The notes under the pieces are model-generated. The model saw only the letters and a list, made by a program, of their open reading frames with translations, ran no database searches and had not been told where the DNA came from. The position numbers and the translations under genes were made by a program. A stretch of 64,000 nucleotides of DNA from Hofstenia miamia (Eukaryota; Xenacoelomorpha; Acoela), in NCBI GenBank assembly GCA_004352715.1, contig SCFE01000044.1:1683236-1747235 (forward strand), written 5' to 3'. Of the stretch, positions 1 through 11,370 are shown one piece after another; position 1 is the stretch's first letter; the number at the start of each line of letters is the position of its first letter.

Positions 1-198
1 CTAATTAGAAAAACCGCCAAAATGGAAGGAAGCAATTTACCAATACTATTAGATGCAGACAACCATCCTAAAATAAACGTGTTGATCAGCTACCCACAGG
101 AATTGAATGAAACAATTGACAGGCCATATATGAGAAGCACCACCCATAGGACATTCGATGAGAACTTCACACTTGAGAGGGCACAAGCACTTATGGCA

Positions 199-701
199 TA
201 TAAAGAACAAATAGCAAAGATCCCTGAGATAAATTTGGATGAAGAGAATTTAACAATTATACATGTGCTAAGAGAAAAAGAGTACAGCAAGCACTTAGAA
301 AAACAGATTGATCAGACATTATGAATGGCAAAAGTACAACAAGTAAGAATAGTAATTATCATAATAAGAGAAAATCTAGAGGAACTACCAAGATACTTAA
401 GAGTCATGGTATTACAAACAGAAAACATCTTCCTGTGGGAGAAAAAAGANTATAAAGAACAAATAGCAAAGATCCCGGAGATAAATTTGGATGAAGAGAA
501 TTTAACAATTATACATGTGCTAAGAGAAAAAGAGTACAGCAAGCACTTAGAAAAACAGATTGATCAGACATTATGAATGGCAAAAGTACAACAAGTAAGA
601 ATAGTAATTATCATAATAAGAGAAAATCTAGAGGAACTACCAAGATACTTAAGAGTCATGGTATTACAAACAGAAAACATCTTCCCATGGGAGAAAAAAG
701 A
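199..701. repeat. Near-identical adjacent duplication around single N at 450 (assembly overlap)
   Basis: Bases 199-449 and 451-701 are almost identical, differing at only a few sites, and a single N at 450 separates them. The reading frame of copy A repeats accordingly. This looks like two overlapping contig ends joined without merging rather than a biological tandem duplication. Confidence 0.75.
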
Positions 702-2412
702 GCTCACAATATCAGAACTAATTCGTTTCAACCTACAAATCGATTACTGGGCGCAGATCTATGGAATTATGATAGATAACAGCATAGCAATCAATCTACA
801 TCAACAAATGAAAACAGCGGAAATGTTAAATGAAAATGAAGGATTAGAGAAAGCCATAATGCTATTTATCAAGTGTAGTATGACTCAACGCCAGGATCAT
901 TTGAAGGAAATTCAAAACATCTGGGTGAACATGAAACGTCAGAAGAAAATAGATGAGTCCTGGCCCAAAATCAAGATAGAGGCACCAGCGCGCAAATATC
1001 ATAAAACTGTAGAGATGGCACTAACAGAAATTAACTGAGCATACAAATTAAACACGAAAAAGGATTTCTGAAAACTGGTACTAGAGGAAAAGAACGCGCC
1101 AGAAATCAGGTACAGAACGTCCGCATGGTTGCTAGCAATACTACTCACAGAAGACAAAGATCTAAGGTTACCCATGACAAGGAACCAAAGGATAAAACTC
1201 ACAAAAGCTAAAAAGTTCGAAATCGCATTATCACCAATGAATACTCAGACTGAGAACTGGATACTGAAAGGGCATACCAAGAAGAGTGAATCCCTGAATA
1301 AAAATGAAAACCGATGCAGACCATGGAAAAACTATTAAGTAGGTTAATAAGAAGCATCACCCAATGGGAAAAATATCAATAGTAGAAATGGCGAGCATCA
1401 CAGGGATCTGCCCAAACAAGATACAAATATTTGAAGAACCAATGTGAAAATATATGTGGGGTGCAACATCCAAAATACAATTGAAGCAATTGCAAAATTA
1501 ACCATGGGTAATGACAAAAAAAATAATAAAACGGAGATTAGTTAACACTGAGGACGTGCAACAAACAATAAATGAGAACATGAAACATTATGCTAGAGAT
1601 AGCCCGCAATGCACTTTTACTAAAATAATTAAAAGGGCCGAGATGCTGAAGTAAGGAGGGATAACAACACCAGTAGAAATATGTGAAATGATGCCAAAAA
1701 CGCAACAGGAGATCAACAAAGAAGAACTATTACTAACCTCATTGCAGTTATTATTATCCCCAGACACACAGAAGACGATTGATAAAATAAACATTGAAAA
1801 GTGGGGAGACACAAGCCGTGATAGTACAATCAAATGGATTGATACTGACAATGAGCGGTTCCTGGTAGAAATAAAAGTCATAAGGGAGAAGAAAGAGATA
1901 ACAGAGAGAAACTACCAGAGGATAAGAGAACAACAGACTGTTGCGACGATGAAATTAATGTTCACCTAAGCATTTACATGAATGGAGTTAGAAGAATTAC
2001 TGAAGCCCTTCAACCAGATTGCAGTTGATGTCGAATGTATAACATCAAAAGTTGATATACAAGAATGAATATGAATGAAATTAAGCAAAAGGGGACTCAC
2101 GCAATCATTTTGGGAGACAATCCCAGAAGCTAAAATGAATTACCCCGCTACTATTGGCTTAGCAACAGCATCAAACACAATGGGCACTTACGAAGAAATT
2201 GATAGATTTGTTGATACTAAGATCTTACTGTGTATGCCACTGAAAACGATTGCAATACCCATGGTTCTGCCATGCTGGAGACTCCCAAAGGAAGTAAAAC
2301 CAGCAAAAGCATTTCTGCATGAGTATAAATCATATGTAAACTCACAATGCAAAGCCATAGAAATGATAGAACAGGAGGACTATAAGAAAACGAAACAAAT
2401 ATTGTTAGATAA

Positions 2413-2638
2413 NNNNNNNNNNNNNNNNNNNNNNNNNNNNNNNNNNNNNNNNNNNNNNNNNNNNNNNNNNNNNNNNNNNNNNNNNNNNNNNNNNNNNNNN
2501 NNNNNNNNNNNNNNNNNNNNNNNNNNNNNNNNNNNNNNNNNNNNNNNNNNNNNNNNNNNNNNNNNNNNNNNNNNNNNNNNNNNNNNNNNNNNNNNNNNNN
2601 NNNNNNNNNNNNNNNNNNNNNNNNNNNNNNNNNNNNNN
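2413..2638. other. Assembly gap inside ORF3 copy A
   Basis: A run of N. The missing sequence appears to be supplied by the duplicated block starting at 3351: the bases between the matching flanks there number about 154, so the N run is overestimated. Confidence 0.9.
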
Positions 2639-3194
2639 ATTGTATGGACTGATATTTGGGAACAGAGATATAGCTACTACGATGTAACAAAGAGAGTAGA
2701 GATTGTAACAATGATGTGCATTGGAAAGAATGATCCTGGCGAGATATCAGAACAAGAAGTAGTGGATAATATCAGTTTCTTTTATAAAGATGTGGTGAAT
2801 ATGCGTAGCCTACAAAAGGTCTTTACTTTCTTTTACCCGGATACACAAATGAGAGCAGACTTGGCCCACACCTTTAAAGCTGATGTGCAGATGACACTCC
2901 TGATAGGAATAAAAGGAATCCACCTGTACAAGAAATATTTCGAAATTTTCTCACCAAAGATGAATGAGTTACAAGAAATGACATTGATAGCAGAAAACAT
3001 CAGGGAAACTCGATTTCTGAAATATGCAAATACCATAACAACTGAATGTGAGGCAGTGCTGAAAATGACAATGCAATCCAAATACGCAGCAATAACGTGG
3101 GAAGATAATGAGGTGGAGTCACTCATAAGAAAAGCCGACACTCTTGTGCATGGGGAATGACCCATGCTGTCCATAATGCAAGCTGAAGAGGGCA

Positions 3195-3349
3195 TGTAGC
3201 ATCAGCCAAAGGAATAAGCTGCGAACTAAAAGGGAATAGCATCAAAAGATTAGAAGTGATTAAATATGATTAAAAGTGATTGTAAAATTTAGTTAAATAC
3301 CTTATTCATTTGTATTATGCAACTAAGTTACAATATTGCACATTATGAG
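3195..3349 (+). repeat. Start of 3' LTR of copy A
   Basis: The sequence begins TGTAGCATCAGCC directly after a purine-rich GAAGAGGGCA, matching the arrangement at the 3' LTR of copy B (GGGGGGCA then TGTAGAG). The first bases resemble the solo LTR at 15551 (TGTAGCATCTGC). It is cut at the single N at 3350, so the LTR end is not seen. Confidence 0.5.
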
Positions 3350-3350
3350 N

Positions 3351-4024
3351 ATAGAACAGGAGGACTATAAGAAAACGAAACAAATATTGTTAGATAATGA
3401 TAACAAGGAGCGCATTTACATTGAAGGCACCATCTCACCAGATCAACTATACACAAGAGGAAAAGTGATACACATTCAGCTTAAAGAACTAAGAGATGAA
3501 ATAGAAAAACACCAGCTGCAGGCAGTCATGCTATTCTCGGGAGTCAATGATATTGTATGGACTGATATTTGGGAACAGAGATATAGCTACTACGATGTAA
3601 CAAAGAGAGTAGAGATTGTAACAATGATGTGCATTGGAAAGAACGATCCTGGCGAGATATCAGAACAAGAAGTAGTGGATAATATCAGTTTCTTTTATAA
3701 AGATGTGGTGAATATGCGTAGCCTACAAAAGGTCTTTACTTTCTTTTACCCGGATACACAAATGAGAGCAGACTTGGCCCACACCTTTAAAGCTGATGTG
3801 CAGATGACACTCCTGATAGGAATAAAAGGAATCCACCTGTACAAGAAATATTTCGAAATTTTCTCACCAAAGATGAATGAGTTACAAGAAATGACATTGA
3901 TAGCAGAAAACATCAGGGAAACTCGATTTCTGAAATATGCAAATACCATAACAACTGAATGTGAGGCAGTGCTGAAAATGACAATGCAATCCAAATACGC
4001 AGCAATAACGTGGGAAGATAATGA
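3351..4024 (+). repeat. Duplicate of 2366-3111 (likely misplaced contig)
   Basis: This block repeats the end of ORF3 copy A nearly base for base and also contains the part hidden by the 2413-2638 gap. It starts right after a lone N and ends in a second gap. An assembly artefact is more likely than a true duplication. Confidence 0.75.
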
Positions 4025-4305
4025 NNNNNNNNNNNNNNNNNNNNNNNNNNNNNNNNNNNNNNNNNNNNNNNNNNNNNNNNNNNNNNNNNNNNNNNNNNNN
4101 NNNNNNNNNNNNNNNNNNNNNNNNNNNNNNNNNNNNNNNNNNNNNNNNNNNNNNNNNNNNNNNNNNNNNNNNNNNNNNNNNNNNNNNNNNNNNNNNNNNN
4201 NNNNNNNNNNNNNNNNNNNNNNNNNNNNNNNNNNNNNNNNNNNNNNNNNNNNNNNNNNNNNNNNNNNNNNNNNNNNNNNNNNNNNNNNNNNNNNNNNNNN
4301 NNNNN
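4025..4305. other. Assembly gap
   Basis: A run of N between the duplicated ORF3 block and the reversed LTR-like region. Confidence 0.95.
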
Positions 4306-5363
4306 AATAAATGACTTTACATGTATTGTTATTAAATGTAAGTGTAGGAAGCTGCAATATTTAACTAATTATTAAAGCCAATAGTTTTACGGTAATGGCT
4401 AGTTTGATATTAACTTAATGCAGCTAGTGTCAACGTCTGGTCACTTTACTTACTCAGTCTAGCAAACACCTTACAAAATTGAGTTTAAGTCAGTAATGTT
4501 TTGACATGAGTATGTGCACTGAGCTAATGTAAGGTACACATAATTAATGTTCATTGAGCTGAGATGGTGCAACAAACTTGGTCAATCGCTAATGAAGAAG
4601 AGGAACTGTTGTGTGGAGATCAGCTTCAGGCAGTAGCCCACAGTTAGTCAATAAGAGAACACTGCATGGCTTCCTCACCTAAACAGTGATGATTAATACT
4701 CAGTTAACATAACTAGTTAAGCAAAGAGGAGACATCTAGCAGTCTATTAAATTAGTAAATCCTTACCTGCCATTAATCAAGTGATAATTATTAACAACAA
4801 TAAAAGGCGCTAAAGGCCTGGTAGAGGATGTTACAATAGTGTGATGTTAAGTGCATGTATGATTGATTGATAGTGGAGTTTTTTTATTTCCTATACCAAT
4901 ACCTAGCCTTAAAGTGACCACAATATGGTCTCACATCTCTCAATGAGTGAGTTATCACCCCAGGCAAAGTGGAGTTCCTCCCACATTATTGCCAATCTTA
5001 CAGTTTCATTATCAGATTAATACTGATGCTAAAAATGTTAGAGGTATAATAAATGATAGAAAAGCAAATGTCCAGCAAGAACAAGATTTATTTGAAAATT
5101 GCAACAATAAGTTCCTTAATTTATACAGAGAAAAGGTAAATATTTACTGTTTTACAAAATTCAATTTTTTCCTTGCAAATTAAATGAGCAATTGCATGTA
5201 CTCTTTAATCAAGGAGACAATTATAATAAAATCAAAAACTAAGTTCAAAACACTGAACATTGATAAAAATCACTAAATTAATTATGGAAATAGCACCAAA
5301 TTAATTAAAGAGAGTGCCAATAAGTAAAAATAAAATAAATGAAAGGCCCTGAGTGACTCTACA
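4306..5363 (-). repeat. LTR-like sequence in reverse orientation, related to LTRs of copy B
   Basis: Read on the minus strand from 5363, it starts TGTAGAGTCACTCAGGGCC like the copy B LTR. It follows that LTR through the conserved block around 4960-5000 (GGAGTTCCTCCCACATTAT on the plus strand). From about 4800 downwards it instead matches the first half of the solo LTR at 15551-16701 (for example the AAAGCCAATAG block at 4377). It thus reads as a mosaic of two LTR subfamilies or a third, longer subfamily. The low-coordinate end runs into the gap, and no convincing target duplication was found. Confidence 0.6.
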
Positions 5364-6339
5364 GTATGTGATGTATACAGTTTGACAGATCCCAGAACTT
5401 TCTCAACCTATTTTATTGCTTAACTTATTAACTAAATTAATATTGCATTAGCATTCCTGAATGCTTGAACTAACAACAGTTTATTTAGATTGAGTTCAGT
5501 AGATGGAATACAGTGTTGAAACTTGACAGCAGAAGATATCTTCATTGATAAAAGCTCCAGCTTCTACTTGAATGCAGCAGTGGAACCCAATGGTTTAATC
5601 AGTGCATGGAATGTTGCCTCAGTGATAGTGTGTGCATGATAACCTATTGATTTAATGCATTGATTGTCCTTGTTATTATAACTATGTAAATAAAACGAGT
5701 GAATGCAACCATGATGCTTTAGCTTATTATTTTGCCTTACATATATTAACCCCACAGATATACTAGTACATGTTAAGCATTCATACATGTGAACAATCAA
5801 TGCAGTCTGCAATAAAACTATTGCATAGGTGAATCAATAGTCCACTAATTTACCAACAAGTAAATAAGTTGTACAAAAATGTACATAACAAATGTAGAGC
5901 ATTTCAGATCTTCTAAAAGTAATAATAATAATCTGTGAGTAATGAAAGATAGGAAAGCTATAACAGATAAAAATCCCTATCCCTATTCTTAACTTAAAAG
6001 CACATTGAGAAATCTACAGATACTGGCCACACCACACTTTTGAAAGGCTATAGTGTGCAGGCTGCTCCAGAATTCCATTAAGTGTATTCAGAGACCACCA
6101 TAGGATTACTCTAGTGCTTGAATGTTTAGCTTTCCATTTAACTATTAAATAACCTGACAAAATAAAAAAGTAAATCCAGTAAAATTCATTCATAACAAAT
6201 AATATCAATCACTGCATATTTATATTAGATAACTGTAAGCAATCAAACACTTGGCTAGTACCTGTTATTAGACATTGTTGATGATTTAATGGTTTCCCAG
6301 TTTTTTCTTTGTCTGCAGTTAATTACACACAAATATTAT
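5364..6339. other. Unassigned sequence between reversed LTR and ORF3 copy C
   Basis: I see no coding homology here. Short stretches around 5790-5850 loosely resemble part of the solo LTR near 16190, so it may be further decayed LTR or internal gypsy-family sequence. Confidence 0.3.
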
Positions 6340-7144
6340 TTCAATTACCAAGGCTATTAACACAGATCTACTCCTTTGCAAAAAGATCCCCACTCACTGA
6401 TTAACAGTAGGCCAAAAACTGATCATTGATACAGCATTGCAAGCTCAAACATTGGAGTTAATTAATCTGAATATGCCATCACTAGCAAGAGCCACAGATT
6501 TAAGGGCTAGCTTTGCCTTCACCCAAAGCACTTCCACACTGCAGGCATTCAAGAGATCTGGAAAACATATAAGCTGAACAAAATCTGGAAACTGATTGGC
6601 TGGTCCTAAATTTACAAAATCCATAAGTCAGTAGAATGCATATTAGAAGAGATCAAAATGTCATACAAAATGCAAGACAGAAAAGGAACAGTTCTTTTAA
6701 GAGAAGCAGTTTGGATCCTTGCTATCTTCCCTACTAGAAATCCAAACCTAACACTTCCAATGTACTCCAACACCCAGATATCTTCTTTAGCCAAGCAGTC
6801 AACACATGAAATTGCAGTATGTCCCCTCATGTGGAAAGCAAAGAATTGGTTATTACACAAATGTGCCTCTCCTTCATCACCAGGCAAATAAAAAAAGCAA
6901 TGGAGAAATTCGAGAAATATTACAACTGACTGGTTGGGGCAAGTAGTGTTACAGGAAAAATGTTGATAATGATGATCAGCAACTGGCTTGGTATTTGTCC
7001 ATTAGACATAAATATTTTCTCTGAAACTTTAAAGAAGTATATGTGGGGAGCGACCACCAATACAAAGTTTTTTATTTTTAATTCAGAGTGTGCTCCTTTG
7101 AGAGCACAACAGATGATTGAGAGACTAACTGGCTCTACTGGTAA
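6340..7144 (+). pseudogene. ORF3 copy C, first part (upstream of the copy B insertion)
   Basis: Translated segments align with ORF3 of copies A and B: TDLLLCKKI near 6363 (identical in B near 16960), a tryptophan-rich segment KNWLLHKCASPSSPGK near 6842, and KYMWGA near 7038. It contains several stops and frameshifts. The frame breaks at the GTAA target site of copy B (7141-7144) and resumes in the same frame at 20106, showing that C was the host of the B insertion. The product is not recognised; see the B copy for the fullest context. Confidence 0.65.
7141..7144 (+). repeat. Target site duplication GTAA, left (partner 20106-20109)
   Basis: The four bases directly before the 5' LTR equal the four directly after the 3' LTR. 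Collapsing them restores the reading frame of ORF3 copy C. Confidence 0.85.
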
Positions 7145-8030
7145 TGTAGAGTCACTCAGGGCGTCTCTTTTATTTTATTTCAATTTTAGGCACTCTCAAA
7201 TTAATTCAGTGCTATTTAGTTTAGTGATTTTATTAATTTGTGATTTTTTCAAAATTAAGTTTCAAACTTAGTGATTGTCCCCTCAAGCTTTAGATTATGT
7301 GTAATTGCTCAGTTAATTTGTGAGGGAAACAAACTTTTGTAAAAAACAGTAAATATTTACCTTCTTTTGTAATAAATAGGGAACTTGAATGTAAGTAAAC
7401 ATCAAATAAATTTCGTTCTCACTGGATAATGTTTGCTTTTTTATTATTCTATATTTTACTAACCCTTTTAGCTCTGGTATGAATTTTGTTATAATGAAAT
7501 TGTAAGATCTGGTGATAATGTGGGAGGAACTCCACTGTGCCTGGGGCAACAACTTACTGCATGACAGATGTGAGCCCATATTTTGGCAGTAATAGACTAC
7601 TATAGGCATCGGCAATAAAAGAACTACAATATCTATTGATTGAACATGCACAAACTATTACAAAATGTGAATATACTATGCCATTGGCATACACAAATAT
7701 GTGGTAACTAGATGTTATTTACTATCTTTATTACATGAGCTGAGAAGATAAACACTGAGATAAATTATTTGTATTGAGCTAGAAATTACAACTTGAAACA
7801 CATGATTAGCACCTTTGATTGTAAGGATGGATTCTAATGACTTGGCTTTGGCAAGATGCCATGTGAATTGGTCACTACTTTAACCATCTTGGAATTACTT
7901 TTTTCTACAATGAAATTGGCGAATTACCAATCTTCATTTGTTTTTTTAGAGCATGGGATGCTCTCAGCAATGATAATCTTCTGCAAACTTCATACTGCTT
8001 GAGCTGCTAGATGCACCCTGCAATTCTACA
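7145..8030 (+). repeat. 5' LTR of copy B
   Basis: Starts TGTAGA and ends TCTACA, an inverted hexamer. It aligns along its whole length with 19245-20105, apart from point changes and a short deletion near 7590-7620 relative to the 3' copy. It ends immediately before the primer-binding site. U3/R/U5 limits cannot be set from sequence alone. Confidence 0.9.
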
Positions 8031-8049
8031 TGGTGACCCTGACGTGATT
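8031..8049 (+). other. Primer-binding site, tRNA-Trp type
   Basis: TGGTGACCCTGACGTGATT directly abuts the 5' LTR. It complements the 3' end of animal tRNA-Trp (including CCA) except at one position (T for C at base 10). The same tRNA primes avian alpharetroviruses, but this only shows primer choice, not relatedness. Confidence 0.75.
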
Positions 8050-8480
8050 CTTGGACACTTTGGAGTGTCAGTCAAGCTATCTACTCCATTCTGTTGTTGT
8101 GTGCAGACAGATCAATGTTTGGAGATGTACTCCAGTCATGAAGTTTCTACTGGGTGTGAGTCAGCTGGGATGGATTTCCCCTGACTGTGATCTACTTCAC
8201 CACCCATCAATGTGCAACTTCACCTTATGTGTAGTTCTACATTTGCCATCTCTGCAATCTGATGCTGTCACTGAGCTCTGACTCTATTCTTACCTGTTCT
8301 TAGTTCTATATTGGTTTGTCTCATTCTTCTAGAATTTGGATTGTGTACCTATGCCCTGCTACCATCTGTTAAGTGCTTTTATTTTTCCTACACAGTTGGA
8401 TGTTTCTCCTACATTATTGGAATTATTATTGGAACCTTTCTCTCCTACTTTACTTTACTTGTTTAATTATTCTTGTTCTT

Positions 8481-9477
8481 ATGGATATGGATTTTTCTAA
8501 TTCTTGTAATGGGACTCCCACTCAGGGTTTCCACTGTGTGAGTGCTGGCAGCTTGGATGCTGTCCCTTGCACAGCCAGACTTAATTCTGTTGTTGTTGTT
8601 TTACCAACTCATACCCCCACTAAACCTATTTCTGGTATATCCATACTCTCTGAAGTTCTGTTGCAAGAAACCCACATTCCTGCTGCTTTGTCTAATCTGT
8701 TTCTTTTGTATACACCACCATTGCCTCATTCCAAGTTGCCAACACCTGAGGTTCAACAACTCAGAGAAGCCCTTGCTGAACAGATTTCACAGCACCATTC
8801 CTGCTTGGCAGCACAAGAGATGCCTGCTCAACTCAATCTCAGCCTTTGAGATGTGAATTCAGGAATCGTCCTCACATTCCCCTCCAACTCCCCCAGAGGA
8901 ACCTGAGTATGTAACTCACACTCTTTTGTACAAGGCTCTCAATGCTCTTTTGGAAAAGTTCTCAACAGTTATATCACAGACAATGTCTGCTCACCTTTCT
9001 CAAGCTTTGTCAGTGCCTACTCTGTCCCCTGTGATGCCACCATTCTTTACCCCCATTACCTCTTTTACAAGTGGAGCACCTACCTTCACTCAGTCTACCC
9101 TTTCTCAAGTCACAATGCTAACTACAGTAGCTACGCCAAGCTCTTGTACTCTGAGCATAACAGTTGTGCCTTCAGTTCAGCACCCATAAAGTTACCCCAA
9201 CTACTACAATTGTTCAACCTTCTCCTCCAAGTGACCCTATCAGGTCTACGACAACTTGTGGGCCATGCTTCACTCAATCCATTTCACCCACCAAAGCACC
9301 AGGGAACAAACAATCGAATCTTTTCAATCAACACTCAGTGCTGCCTAAATTCACTGGCAAAATAGATTAAATTTTAATATCATTCAATGAGTGGCTCTTT
9401 CTTTTCAAGCTTACAATGAAGCAGTATAAGACCACTCAAGATGCTGCTGCTGCACAATTTCCCATGTTCCTTCAAGG
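8481..9477 (+). pseudogene. gag N-terminal region of copy B, first (duplicated) segment
   Basis: An ATG at 8481 opens a frame of about 120 codons starting MDMDFSNSCNGTPTQG, a plausible Gag start. It is followed by a proline-rich and coiled-coil-like segment (PEVQQLREAL near 8740), then a frameshift and a Ser/Thr/Pro-rich linker (8926-9189). From about 8602 to 9477 it is paralleled by the diverged segment 9480-10340. A lone N at 9478 sits exactly between them, so this may be a join of two different element copies rather than a real internal duplication. Relative to the second segment it lacks about two dozen residues in the coiled coil. Confidence 0.55.
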
Positions 9478-9478
9478 C

Positions 9479-10896
9479 NACCAACTCCTACCCCCACTAA
9501 ACCTGTTTCTGGTATATCTAATCCATTCGTTATGTATACACCACTATTACCTCACTCTGAGTCACCAACACCTGAGGTTCAACAACTCAGAGAAGCCCTA
9601 CCTGAACAAATCTTGCAGTGTCATTCCTATGAAGCCCGCTTTGACGTCCTACAAGCTGAAATGAGACAACAAGCCACTGTTGCTTGGCAGCATGAGAGAC
9701 CCCTGCTCAACTCAATCTCAGCTTTGGAGATGCGAATTCAGGAAACATTCCCACACCCTCCTCCAACTCCTCCAGAGGAACCTGAGTATGTAACTCGCGT
9801 CCTTTTGGACAAGGCTCTTGATGCTCTCTCAGAAAAGTTCTCAACCATTATATCACAGGCAATGTCTGCCTAGTGCTTTGTCAGCACCTACTTTGTCCCC
9901 TGTGACGCCCCCATTCATTACCCCCATTACCCCTCTTTTACCAGTGGAGCACCTACCTTCACTCAGTCTACCCTTTCACAAGTCGCAACTTTAACTAAAG
10001 TAGCTACGCCAAGCTCTTGTACCCTGAGTGTAACAGTTGTGCCTTTGGAACCTGTAAATGTCTCAGTCACTCCCACTACTGTGATTGTTCCACTTTCTCC
10101 TCTGAGTCACCCTATCAGATCTATGACAACTCATGGGCCATGCTTCACTCAATCCATTTTGCCCACCAAAGCACCAGTGAATGAGCAATCAAATCTCTTT
10201 AATAGAAACTCAGTACTGCCTAAATTTACTGGCAAAATGGACGAAATCTTGCAGTTGTTCAACAAGTGGCTCTTTCTGTTTGAGTTAACTATGAAGGAGT
10301 ACAAAACCACTCAGGACACCACTGCCGCACAATTTCCCATGTTCCTTCAAGTCCTTGCATACAATCAGTATATGATGCTGGATAGGGAAGTTAAGACAAA
10401 TTACCAGTTACTTATTGGTTACTTTGAGGACCACTACAAAGCGCCTCACATCAAACAGCAATATAAGACACTCTTATGTGATCTTTCCTTCAAGAAGGGA
10501 GATGATGTGAGAACCTACATAATGCAAGTTGATAGACTCTTTTGCCTCAGCAAACTAACTCCAGAGTACTCAAGACATGATCTCTTCTCTTACATTTGTC
10601 AGGGATTTCCTTCTACCATCAGGAGCCACCTCAAACTTAAATGTGACCTGGAAGATGATTTGAACTCTATTATTAAGAAGGCAATTGGCATTGTTTATAT
10701 GCTACAGAATACAATGCGCATCAAGAGAGATGCCAGTGACCTGAAGACAGGTCAAGCTACCACAAAATCTTTAACCTCTTCAAGTTCTGCTACAGTGCAG
10801 AAGAAGACAGACACTGAAAGACAGTCAGCCCACATTCATACTCAGAGTGGGGGCAGTTATCTGCCTAATTGCAGATGGGGATGGCATCATCATTGA
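9479..10896 (+). pseudogene. gag: gag (capsid region) of copy B
   Basis: The second gag segment. It has a coiled-coil-like block (9532-9873), a stop near 9872, then a 285-codon open frame (10039-10896) with the capsid core. The core has LPKFTGKMDE near 10220, AAQFPMFLQV, YFEDHYKAP and the pattern GDDVRTYIMQVDRLF near 10500, typical of the Retrotrans_gag family of Ty3/gypsy elements. The product would assemble virus-like particles in the cytoplasm. No CCHC zinc knuckle is visible before the stop at 10894-10896. It lies directly upstream of the protease, in a different frame. Confidence 0.75.
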
Positions 10897-10949
10897 TGAG
10901 CCATCTGTTGAAGTGTGTACTCCTGACACCCCAGTCGAGTCTGTCAACC

Positions 10950-11370
10950 ATTTAAATTAGTTGGAGCACCACCTATTGAAAATTGTGCGCATGATGTTTT
11001 AGTGATAACTTTGTTGCTCCACACTAATGTCATCCCTGTGGACGTGAACAGATTGCTGAATAAGGCCACCATTGATACAGGAGCCTCTGTATCCATCATC
11101 AGTGACACCTGTTGTGACAAGCTTTGCCTACATAGAGAAGATCTGTTACCTTCCACCAATTGTTTGTTGGATGCTTCAGGGAATACTATTTTGCTGAAGG
11201 GCCAGATCAACAACCTCGAGTTGCACATCCATCAAGAATGTTTTCACGTGGACCTTATTGTGGTTGACACCTGCAATCAGCCTCTACCTTATGATATCAT
11301 TCTAGGAAATGACTTCCTTAAGCAGAATGCATGTGTAATCAACTATGGAACCAACACTCTATCTATCTGA
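10950..11370 (+). pseudogene. Aspartic protease domain of copy B
   Basis: A 122-codon open frame (11002-11370) contains the active-site motif ATIDTGASVSIISD near 11068 and the downstream YDIILGNDFL near 11290. This is the usual DTG/ILG pair of retroviral-type aspartic proteases that mature Gag-Pol. The frame ends at a TGA at 11368-11370, probably a decay stop since pol continues beyond it. Confidence 0.85.

Larger units (their letters stand above)
1..3194 (+). pseudogene. ORF3 of gypsy-family element, copy A (decayed, unrecognised protein)
   Basis: This stretch encodes a long lysine-rich, apparently mostly helical protein in pieces (22-324, 577-1038, 1129-1338, 1688-1969, 2075-3160), broken by TGA/TAA stops and frameshifts. 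I do not recognise the family. By eye it aligns along its length with the region downstream of integrase in copy B (15.3-19.2 kb) and with copy C. Shared motifs include KYMWG (about 1453), DVEC (about 2030), YYDVTK (about 2675) and a C-terminal block with FYPDT (about 2832) and IGIKG. The coding region ends with TGA at 3158-3160, and an LTR-like TGTAG starts 35 bases later, as in copy B. No signal peptide, transmembrane segment or furin site is evident, so envelope function is not supported. The gypsy pol expected upstream would lie before the window. Bases 2413-2638 are a gap. Confidence 0.6.
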
